From: Planctomycetota bacterium
Lineage (GTDB): Bacteria; Planctomycetota; UBA8108; UBA1146; JAJFFE01
NCBI GenBank assembly: GCA_021776775.1
Contig: JAJFFE010000131.1
Location: 1-34,753, forward strand
Reading direction: 5' to 3'
DNA length: 34,753 bases
Of the stretch, positions 25,391-31,548 are shown in pieces. Within the stretch, counting starts at the first letter, position 1. Every line of letters starts with the position of its first letter. The position numbers were made by a program, and so were the translations under genes. The notes under the pieces were generated by a model. The model worked only from the letters and a program-made list of their open reading frames with translations, was not told where the DNA came from and did no database searches.

Positions 25391-25735
25391 GGCTTCTGGT
25401 GAGGCCCTTGCCTGCGGATGATCCCGCACGAGCGGTCGCTCGTGGAGAAGTTACAGGGCAAGCCGTTTCAGCTGCTCGGCGTCAATAGCGACAAGGATAA
25501 GAAGTTCTATTTCAAGAGGGCCGCGGAATTGAAAGTCAATTGGCGTTCCTTCTGGTGCGGCGAGAAGGAAGGCGCTGGCCCGATCCCCTCCCAGTGGCGC
25601 GTAAACACATGGCCGACTTTGTATCTTATCGATGGTGCGGGTGTCATCCGTCAGAGGTGGCTCGGCGTCCCGAGCAACGACGAGGTCGACGAGGCTATCG
25701 ATGTGTTGCTCGCCGAAATCGAGCACGACAAGTAA
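25391..25735 (+). pseudogene. TlpA/thioredoxin-like fragment with UGA at the first active-site cysteine
   Basis: In one frame 25391-25735 reads GFW-TGA-GPCLRMIPHERSLVEKL, then LLGVNSDKDK, WRSFWCGEKEG, PIPSQWRVNTWPTLYLIDGAGVIR, to a TAA. This is the C-terminal two-thirds of a TlpA-like thioredoxin domain. The motif WCGPC appears as W-UGA-G-P-C, with TGA at 25400-25402. Upstream the frame stays open to 25328 but contains no start codon and lies over the antisense dockerin remnant, so the N-terminus is gone. A 105-aa product from ATG 25418 would lack both active-site cysteines. Either this is a decayed gene (TGC to TGA) or the 3' part of a selenocysteine thioredoxin; a SECIS-like hairpin follows. 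Confidence 0.7.
25427..25444 (+). promoter_or_regulatory. Possible bacterial SECIS hairpin
   Basis: CACGAGC (25427-25433) and GCTCGTG (25438-25444) form a perfect 7-bp stem around the loop GGTC. The loop begins 31 nt after the UGA, inside the 16-37 nt window reported for bacterial SECIS elements, and GGUC matches the apical loop of E. coli fdhF. A caveat: CAC-GAG and CTC-GTG encode the common family motif HERxLV, so the stem may be a by-product of codon choice. Confidence 0.3.
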
Positions 25736-25883
25736 CGTGGGTTCCGCGCCCGCGTATCCCACTCCACGCAGTGAAGCGTAATCCACGACCTGCGGGACAC
25801 GTCTTCAAAATCGCTCACCGGGATTGCGGTGAGGCGGGTGGTTGCTGCACTCGATGATTCTCAAAGAACGAGCTTGCCAATAC
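25736..25883 (+). other. Intergenic stretch with a hairpin and possible decayed repeat copy
   Basis: CTCACCG (25814-25820) pairs with CGGTGAG (25827-25833) around a six-base loop. The surrounding sequence CTCACCGGGATTG..GGTGAGGCGG shares short blocks with repeats R3, R5 and R6. It may be a deleted copy of that family, or simply a hairpin upstream of the methyltransferase. Confidence 0.3.
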
Positions 25884-26630
25884 ATGAACCGTGAACGCTT
25901 ATCTGCCATTGCCCACGAAGGAATTGAATTCTGGAATCCCGTCGCTACCGAGGTATGTGAGCGCTGGATAGACAATCTCCCCCTGACGTCAGAGAGTGAG
26001 GTTCTCGACGTTGGCTGCGGTCGCGCCGCTCTTCTCTTTCGCATCGTGGAACGTTTCGGTTGCCGCGCGGTTGGAGTGGATATCGCAGAGTCTTCCATAG
26101 CCGCAGCGACAGCGATTGCCGCTGCGCGGTCGATCGATGCTCGACTCCAGTTGAAGTGCGAGCCGTTCGATGGGGGATCGTTACCCGATCGAAGCTACGA
26201 CCTCGCGGCGTGCATCGGGTCTACGCATGCGATCACAGACCTCGAGGGCGCACTCTGCCTTTTCGCTCGGCTCGTGAAGCCGGGGGGGCTCGTTCTCGTC
26301 GGCGACGGGTACTGGCAAAGAGCGCCGGATGCTGGCTACCTCGAATTCTTAGGGTGTACGGCCGACGCTTATCGCACACACAGCGGGAACCTGGCGCTAG
26401 CGCAAGATCTCGCTTTCGAAGTCGTCGCCACCCACGAGACTAGCGCCGACGAGTGGGCTCAGTACGAAGACAGCTACGCCAGTAACATCGAGCGCTTCGT
26501 CGAGGCCAATCCACATGATCCCGAAGCTCCTGCCATGGCTCGGAAGATTCGAGCGTGGCGTGATGCTTACTTGCGTTGGGGCAAGGACACTCTCGGTTTT
26601 GGACTCTACCTGCTCAAAGTCCCAGAGTAG
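25884..26630 (+). CDS. SAM-dependent methyltransferase (class I)
   Basis: The 248-aa protein has motif I VLDVGCGRAAL (residues 40-50), an acidic end of beta-2 in GVDIAESSI, and a motif like LAACIGSTHAITDLEGAL, followed by LVKPGGLVLVGDGYW. These define a Rossmann-fold methyltransferase. The substrate is not evident. ATG 25884 is chosen because the conserved part begins with AIAHEGIEFWNPV; in-frame starts at 25842 and 25854 would add up to 14 residues and no start has a strong ribosome site. It is an orphan gene, not part of an obvious operon. Confidence 0.88.
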   Translation: MNRERLSAIAHEGIEFWNPVATEVCERWIDNLPLTSESEVLDVGCGRAALLFRIVERFGCRAVGVDIAESSIAAATAIAAARSIDARLQLKCEPFDGGSLPDRSYDLAACIGSTHAITDLEGALCLFARLVKPGGLVLVGDGYWQRAPDAGYLEFLGCTADAYRTHSGNLALAQDLAFEVVATHETSADEWAQYEDSYASNIERFVEANPHDPEAPAMARKIRAWRDAYLRWGKDTLGFGLYLLKVPE

Positions 26631-26772
26631 CGCGCCGGCTGGGAGCATCAGAACGACGACACGACGCGCGATGTATCGACAGCGGCAGGGTCATTGACTG
26701 AAGGCATGACTTCACCGTCGGTCACGGTGGTCAGAGGCAACTCGGTAGGAACAGCATGAAGGATCGGATCTC

Positions 26773-27570
26773 GTGACAGCTCCCCCCAACGAACTCGACG
26801 GCGCCCGCGTCCTTTGGTTGGCCTGGTCCGGAGAAGAGCCGTTCGGTGAGTTGTGCGATTCCGAGGGGCAGCAACAGTTCGTGCACGGCCTTGCAGTTTG
26901 CACTTACGACACTGGCCTGTTCTATCGCTTTTCCTGTGACTCTGAGTGGCAGGTCGTTCAAGACTCTTTCTACGATAGCGAAGAAAGCGCCAAGAATGCG
27001 ATCCCAGAGAACTACGACGCCTCACGCGTGAACTGGGTGGAAATGCGGATCCACCGAGCTGGTTTGATCAGTGAGATCGTTCAGCGTTGTCACGACGTGT
27101 TCCCAACGCTGCCGATTCCCGAGTATCCAACTGGCATGGGGCTCGACCCGATCGGAGACGACGAGTATGCGAGCTTCGCGAATCGACCGTGGAGCCAGGT
27201 CGAGCCGGACAGCTACTCTTCGTTGGGCTACGACATCTCACCGGCGATCGGATTCAGTCTCCATGACTCTCCACACATGTGGAACTACTATCTGCCGGGT
27301 TTCATGAGCTCATGCCTGCTGCACGATGGTGAGCATGAAATCGCCGACAGCTTCTTGTGGAGGTTTCGCGATCTTCCTGTGCCGCCTCGTCTCCAAGTAA
27401 CTCAGGATCCCTGGTGGGGCGGGACGGTGCCGATGGAAAACTACAGAATCGAGCAGCGCCAGCTTGTGATTCGATTCCTCGAGTTCATGCGAGACTACGG
27501 ATCGAGCAAACCGTTCTACTATCAATGGGAACGCAACGACGATCGAACTTTGTCGAGGTGGCTTGCGTAA
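26773..27570 (+). CDS. Hypothetical protein, intact member of the duplicated 265-aa family
   Basis: I do not recognise the family. The 265-aa soluble protein is rich in Trp, Tyr, Asp and Glu (LAWSGEEPFGELCD, FYRFSCDSEWQVVQDSFYDSEESAKN, HMWNYYLPGF, DPWWGGTVPMENY), with no signal peptide. This make-up resembles immunity and single-gene defence proteins. GTG 26773 follows AAGGA at a somewhat long spacing. Compared with its truncated copy at 22834-23427 it is intact, with Trp140 where the copy has a stop. A hairpin, CACCGT-ACGGTG (26713-26729), lies in its leader. Repeat R3 begins eight bases after its stop. Confidence 0.8.
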   Translation: MTAPPNELDGARVLWLAWSGEEPFGELCDSEGQQQFVHGLAVCTYDTGLFYRFSCDSEWQVVQDSFYDSEESAKNAIPENYDASRVNWVEMRIHRAGLISEIVQRCHDVFPTLPIPEYPTGMGLDPIGDDEYASFANRPWSQVEPDSYSSLGYDISPAIGFSLHDSPHMWNYYLPGFMSSCLLHDGEHEIADSFLWRFRDLPVPPRLQVTQDPWWGGTVPMENYRIEQRQLVIRFLEFMRDYGSSKPFYYQWERNDDRTLSRWLA

Positions 27571-27577
27571 CAACTAG

Positions 27578-27644
27578 CTCACCGGGGACACTGTTTCCAC
27601 TAGTAACCCCACGTGAAAGCGCGCGTGTCCGCGCGAGAGAGCGG
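27578..27644 (+). repeat. Intergenic stem-loop repeat, copy R3 (degenerate)
   Basis: CTCACCGGGGACACT, CCACT, AACC, CGTG and GTGTCCGCG occur in the same order as in R6, but the TATTGTCC half of the stem is eroded. It lies between the 265-aa protein gene and the small membrane peptide. Confidence 0.55.
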
Positions 27645-27669
27645 ATAACGATAGAGAGGATCTGTCAGG

Positions 27670-27753
27670 TTGTTCTGGTTGGCGGTCGGTCTTGTTGTTC
27701 TCGGAGCGGTGCTAAGTCTGGGGAACTGGTCGATAGAACGAGGTGACACTTGA
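27670..27753 (+). CDS. 27-aa single-pass membrane peptide coupled to the DUF5984 gene
   Basis: From TTG 27670 a frame reads LFWLAVGLVVLGAVLSLGNW and then SIERGDT before TGA 27751-27753. It is a clean transmembrane helix with a charged tail. AGAGGA lies nine bases before the start. Its stop overlaps the TTG start of the next gene as TTGA, the same geometry as an ATGA overlap. This suggests a real coupled small protein, though at this length a chance open frame cannot be excluded. Confidence 0.4.
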   Translation: MFWLAVGLVVLGAVLSLGNWSIERGDT

Positions 27754-28556
27754 AGCTTGTCGAGTTTCAACTGCGCCCGGTGGATGAGATTCAGCCTTGG
27801 GGTGAAGAGGGGCGCTTCTCTCTTTCGTGGTTCGGATTTTCGGACGGCTTCTATGGGCTTCGGCTTGGATCACACCGCCTCCTGCACTATTCGGAAGATG
27901 CCCTGTCGATCTCTGCCGACGAAAACGAGTCCGTCGCATCGTGTCCGTGGGTTCAATACCAGGTCGTGCGACTTTGGGAAGACTTGCTCGAGATTCTTCC
28001 TTCGGTCCTCGAACCAGTACCCTCGAGGCTGGTTCCCCTGACGAATCTGTCACGCGATGAAAGGTACGAGTGGGATGAGGCCGCACGTTGGTGGGCGACT
28101 TCTGAGAAGGAGATCTTCGCAGTCGAGTCCGTTGGTGCTTGGCTTTCAGAGCACGTGCTCGACACCGGCTACTTGTCGCCAAGTTCTTCCATTGTTCTCT
28201 GGTCGTTCGCGGACAGCGTCACCGTTAAGTGGGACAACTCCGATAGATTGCTCGATGGAGTTCCCGCGTGGTCGGAGCTGTGCGGCAGTCACACCATGAG
28301 TAGGGATAGCTTCCTGGCTGGAGTCCAAGCATTCAACGATGACTTCATGTCGCAAATGGCGACCCGAGTCGAAGCGATTTGCGCAGGCTGGAATCGCAAT
28401 GAAATCAGCGTAGACTTCGATGGCCTGAGGAGCGAACAGCGAGATCGCGCCACATGGCTCGAAGCGATACTGAGCCGGCCGCGCCCACGTATCGAAGTAA
28501 CAGAGCTGGAGTCTGCCTATGAAACGATCACCAGAGCGGTTCCCCTTCCGCGATAG
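27750..28556 (+). CDS. DUF5984-like protein
   Basis: The 268-aa soluble protein opens with FQLRPVDEIQPWGEEGRFSLSWFGFSDGFYGLRLGSHRLLHYSED, cut here into its blocks: FxLRPxDxxxPWG, SWFGxxDGxYxLxxGxxxLLxYS. That pattern matches what I know of DUF5984, a family seen among immunity-like proteins. The middle has VQYQVVRLWEDLLEILPSVLEPVP, and the C-terminal half is helical and Trp-rich. TTG 27750 is preceded by GAGGTGA and overlaps the stop of a small membrane peptide. Function is unknown. Confidence 0.7.
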   Translation: MKLVEFQLRPVDEIQPWGEEGRFSLSWFGFSDGFYGLRLGSHRLLHYSEDALSISADENESVASCPWVQYQVVRLWEDLLEILPSVLEPVPSRLVPLTNLSRDERYEWDEAARWWATSEKEIFAVESVGAWLSEHVLDTGYLSPSSSIVLWSFADSVTVKWDNSDRLLDGVPAWSELCGSHTMSRDSFLAGVQAFNDDFMSQMATRVEAICAGWNRNEISVDFDGLRSEQRDRATWLEAILSRPRPRIEVTELESAYETITRAVPLPR

Positions 28557-28698
28557 CACTGTGCGCCGAATTGAGATTTCCGAAGCAAACAAGCGAGCCG
28601 AACCACTAACGTTTCCGGCTCGTACGTCCATATCTCCTCTTGCGATCGCTCTAAGCGAGACAGCGCGATCGCTCCTCGTCTCTCAAAGGACCGGCCCC
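28557..28698 (+). other. Leader of the regulatory-like-domain lipoprotein gene
   Basis: CGAGCCG and CGGCTCG form a 7-bp inverted repeat around 28597-28625, and GCGATCGC occurs twice (about 28640-28675). No T run follows the stem. AAAGGA near 28685 is the ribosome site of the next gene. Confidence 0.35.
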
Positions 28699-30174
28699 AT
28701 GCTCCGCTCTACCTTGTTCTCGGTGATTATTCCGCTTCTCATCCTCGTGTGCTGTGCAGGCTGCACCGACTCTTCCGACTCCGACCGCAAGGCGGATAAC
28801 TCCGTGCCTGCTGAGAGTGCGCCCGTGGAAGCTGCGCCCGAGCAGAAGCGCACGGATAAAAAGGGCACAGGAAAAAAGAGCACAGAGAAGAACGTCGTCA
28901 CCGAAACACCGCCCGAGAGGCCGACGGTCGAGAAAGAAATCCCGCCGCCGTCCCCTCGTCCTCGCTTCGTCGGACGCGTCGTCGACGAGAACGGATCTCC
29001 GCTCCGCGCGCGTATCGCGCTCTTTCGCGGAGGTCGCCCGCGCGTCAGCGACTTCCTCGTTGCGGACCCGTTGGATCTTCGGAAGACGCCGGGCGCAAGT
29101 TTGATCGGCGCGACGCGCATCGTGGAAACGAACGCGAACGGTGAGTTCGAGATCGATGAACTCGAGCTCGGTGAGTACACGGTCGTCGCCGCCGCGCCCG
29201 GCCGGCTCGCGCTCGACCGCCGAGGAATCGTGACGAACTCCGGCGACACCGAACTCTCGTTCCAGCTCTCCGCGGGGAAAGCGATCCGCGGGAAGTTCTG
29301 GACCTACGATCCCTCACTCAGCGCGGGCTCTGTGATTCGAGTCCTTCCCATGCGAACGGTTCTGCCGAAATGGAAGGGCGGCCGCAGAGGCTCGTCGAGC
29401 GCGATCCAATTCGGAAGCAGCGCGTCGACGACCTCGGCCGTGTTCGAGTACTCCGCACCTGTGAAGGCCGACGGAACGTTCATGGTCGAAGGCGTTCCCG
29501 CCGGGCAGTACTACGTCATCGCGCACGGTCCAGGAGACGTCACCGGTATCTACAAGTACTTCGACACAGAAAAACCGAGCGACGAGCTCGTCGTAGGCCT
29601 CCGAAAGCGCGGCCCCGGTCGGGGCAAAGTCGTCGATTCAACCGGTGCGCCGGTAGCCAATGCGAAGATCGTCGCTCGCGTCATCGACTCGTCGCTTCGC
29701 CGCGCGGTGACGGCAGATACCGAGGGCGCTTTCAGGCTCGAAGGTTTGAACGGAGCGGGCGCGATCGTCTGGACTCAAGTCGATGGCCAGCCCGTCGGTT
29801 GGTACACCCGTAACCCCATCTCCGAGCCCTTCGTCATCAAGCTCCCCGAGGGGTGCAGCGTCATCGGCCGAGTCACGCTGACAAACGGAGAGCCAGTCTC
29901 AGGCGCCCAGGTGGCAGTGACGTACACCCCGATATCATCGCGAGAACCGAAGAGCGAAGGTCGCCGGGTCCCGGCGAGCGCACGACGGGCTCAGATCGTG
30001 ACGGACGAAGAAGGTCGATTCGTCGCAAAGGGGATAGAGGTGGGCTCGTCGCTCGAGTGGAGTATCGAATCCGGGTACCGAGCGACGTCGTCGACGACGG
30101 TTTCGGGGGTGGCGACGGACGGGATGGACTTGGGGAATCTGGTGGTGGTCGAGCGGTTTGGGAACGGACGCTGA
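28699..30174 (+). CDS. Lipoprotein with carboxypeptidase-regulatory-like (CNA-B-type) domains
   Basis: The 491-aa protein starts at ATG 28699 behind AAAGGA. The signal peptide ends in a lipobox (CCAGC, Cys22). A long Lys/Glu/Pro linker (about 23-90) would cross the envelope. Then come several beta-sandwich repeats with the CarboxypepD_reg signatures: GRVVDENGSPLRARI..NGEFEIDELELGEYTV, GTFMVEGVPAGQYYV, GKVVDSTGAPVANAKI..EGAFRLEGL, and GRVTLTNGEPVSGAQV..EGRFVAKGI. Such proteins are surface or envelope structural and binding proteins. A frame extension to 28519 lies over the DUF5984 end and is rejected. Confidence 0.87.
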   Translation: MLRSTLFSVIIPLLILVCCAGCTDSSDSDRKADNSVPAESAPVEAAPEQKRTDKKGTGKKSTEKNVVTETPPERPTVEKEIPPPSPRPRFVGRVVDENGSPLRARIALFRGGRPRVSDFLVADPLDLRKTPGASLIGATRIVETNANGEFEIDELELGEYTVVAAAPGRLALDRRGIVTNSGDTELSFQLSAGKAIRGKFWTYDPSLSAGSVIRVLPMRTVLPKWKGGRRGSSSAIQFGSSASTTSAVFEYSAPVKADGTFMVEGVPAGQYYVIAHGPGDVTGIYKYFDTEKPSDELVVGLRKRGPGRGKVVDSTGAPVANAKIVARVIDSSLRRAVTADTEGAFRLEGLNGAGAIVWTQVDGQPVGWYTRNPISEPFVIKLPEGCSVIGRVTLTNGEPVSGAQVAVTYTPISSREPKSEGRRVPASARRAQIVTDEEGRFVAKGIEVGSSLEWSIESGYRATSSTTVSGVATDGMDLGNLVVVERFGNGR

Positions 30175-30246
30175 CACGGTGATCGAGAGGGAGTGCCAAT
30201 GGCGTCACTAATACCGGTGGTCGAGTTCGAGCCAGCCTCTACGGTT

Positions 30247-30333
30247 CGGGATTGAGGGGAAGAGGCGGACACGGGACACTATCGTCCCCCTCGTAACCGT
30301 GCGTGGATTGCGTGTGCTCGCGAGTGTGCCGGG
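30247..30333 (+). repeat. Intergenic stem-loop repeat, copy R4
   Basis: CGGGATTGAGG, then GAGGCGGACA, the stem GGGAC (30273-30277) with GTCCC (30284-30288), GTAACCGTGCGTGGATTGCG and CGCGAGTGTGC. It lies between the lipoprotein and the DUF4279 gene and covers the upstream part of that gene's longest frame, which is why a later start is used. Confidence 0.8.
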
Positions 30334-30361
30334 CATCGACGCTACTTTTGGAAGGCCAAAC

Positions 30362-30811
30362 GTGCCGAGAAAACGCCCGCAGGACAGAATCTACGTTGAG
30401 GCATACGCGAGTGTGCGTTTCTCCGGTGCTGATCTGGACCCCTCCAAGTTGACGCAGATCCTCCAGCTTCCTCCCGACGTGTCGCATCGTCTAGGTGATC
30501 CGAATCTAACTCGTTCTTCCAAAGGCAAGGTCCAGCTGTTCGCCTCGTTCCCGGCTGGGGTGTGGAGCATGTCCTCTCGTAAGTGGGTTGATTCCCCCAA
30601 GCTCCACTTGCACGTGGAGTGGCTACTCGGGGAGCTTGAACCGAAGGCACAATCGATATCACGGATACTGGACGAGGGGCTGGAGGGAGACTTCTTCTGC
30701 TACAGCCGAGGCGCGACCGATCAACCGCCCGCAATCCCCGCTGAACTGGTGTCGCGGAGTGAAGCACTCGGATTTCTCATTGAGATCGACCACTACGAGT
30801 GCTCCGACTAG
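30362..30811 (+). CDS. DUF4279-like protein
   Basis: The 149-aa protein begins at GTG 30362 behind GGAAGG with six-base spacing; the longer frame from 30299 runs through repeat R4. It shows a DUF4279-type layout: VRFSGADLDPSKLTQILQLPPD, then GxWSMSSRKWVDSP, LHLHVEWLLGELEPKAQSI and a C-terminal beta strand LGFLIEIDHYE. DUF4279 proteins are small soluble proteins often found among immunity-like genes. Their function is unknown. The gene is flanked on both sides by repeats R4 and R5. Confidence 0.75.
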   Translation: MPRKRPQDRIYVEAYASVRFSGADLDPSKLTQILQLPPDVSHRLGDPNLTRSSKGKVQLFASFPAGVWSMSSRKWVDSPKLHLHVEWLLGELEPKAQSISRILDEGLEGDFFCYSRGATDQPPAIPAELVSRSEALGFLIEIDHYECSD

Positions 30812-30816
30812 AGCCG

Positions 30817-30984
30817 GGATCGTTGGCGTGCAGTGCGATCTCACCGGGATCGTGGTCGGCGTGACGGCGGGTGGAATCGCGCGGAATCCGAGGAGATACG
30901 ATTCGGGATTGAGGTGGTGAGGCGGACAGCGGACACTATTGTCCACTTGTAACCGCGCGTGAATTGCGGGTGTTCAGCGTGTGG
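30817..30984 (+). repeat. Intergenic stem-loop repeat, copy R5 (long form)
   Basis: It shares about 95 bases of 5' extension with R6 (GCGATCTCACCGGGATCGTG, GCGTGACGGCGG, GGAGATA) and then the common core CGGGATTGAGG, GGCGGACA, GTAACCGCGCGTG, GAATTGCGGGTG. The stem is GGACA (30931-30935), loop CTAT, TGTCC (30940-30944). Confidence 0.85.
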
Positions 30985-31017
30985 TAGACACGAGCCTAAG
31001 CGAGCAAAGGAGCTGCC

Positions 31018-31248
31018 TTGATTCCACAGCTGGATCTCGACGAATTCTACGCTGGGAAGAGATCGTTGAAGATCCCATTTGTCGTCAACGACGCTGCGGA
31101 GGTTACTGATGGTAGCTATAAGGGTCGGGCATGCGCTGTGATCTGTCCCGAGACTCTGGGTGAGCAGCCGACCTTTCTCGTCGAGTTCGGCGACGACGGC
31201 TCGAGTGCCGTCTTACCGGCGGAGATCTTACGAAGAATCCAAGAGTAA
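31018..31248 (+). CDS. 76-aa hypothetical protein
   Basis: TTG 31018 is preceded by AAAGGAG at five bases, an excellent site that supports a real gene. The small soluble protein ends in a run of beta strands (VVNDAAEVTDGSYKGRACAV, FLVEFGDDGSSAVLPAEILRRI) that resembles a KOW/SH3-like barrel binding site, with no other recognisable motif. It is flanked by repeat copies R5 and R6, which lie 33 bases before and 7 bases after it. Confidence 0.65.
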   Translation: MIPQLDLDEFYAGKRSLKIPFVVNDAAEVTDGSYKGRACAVICPETLGEQPTFLVEFGDDGSSAVLPAEILRRIQE

Positions 31249-31255
31249 GCGGAGG

Positions 31256-31427
31256 GGATCGTGGTGTTGCAAAGCGATCTCACCGGGATCGTGGTCTGCG
31301 TGACGGCGGATGGAACCGTGCGAGGTCGGGGGAGATAGAAATCGGGATTGAGGCCGAGAAGTGGACAGGGGACACTATTGTCCCACTCGCAACCGCGCGT
31401 GGATTGCGGGTGTCCGCGAGTGTGCGG
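31256..31427 (+). repeat. Intergenic stem-loop repeat, copy R6 (long form, right boundary)
   Basis: The best-preserved copy. Stem GGGACA (31369-31374), loop CTAT, TGTCCC (31379-31384), followed by CGCAACCGCGCGTGG and GTGTCCGCGAGTGTGCGG. It aligns with R5 over about 170 bases. It is the last copy before the kinase gene. Confidence 0.85.
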
Positions 31428-31548
31428 GACACAGCCGTGTGAACACGACCAGCGCGGCGGAAGGTGCAACGAAGAAAATTCGGAGATCCTCGCCTTTCCC
31501 TGAGGCTGGGCCGAGACTCTGCCCACGAGCGATTGAAAGTGACTATGG
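31428..31548 (+). other. Leader of the kinase gene
   Basis: No recognisable promoter boxes or strong ribosome site. ATG 31549 is the first in-frame start, but the first 55 residues are low-complexity (Ala/Asp-rich), so a later start cannot be excluded. Confidence 0.3.

Noticed and set aside
22227..31427. Integron cassette array
   Set aside because: The repeats flank single genes, but no RYYYAAC or GTTRRRY core sites and no integron integrase were seen. It is kept only as an unassigned repeat-linked array.
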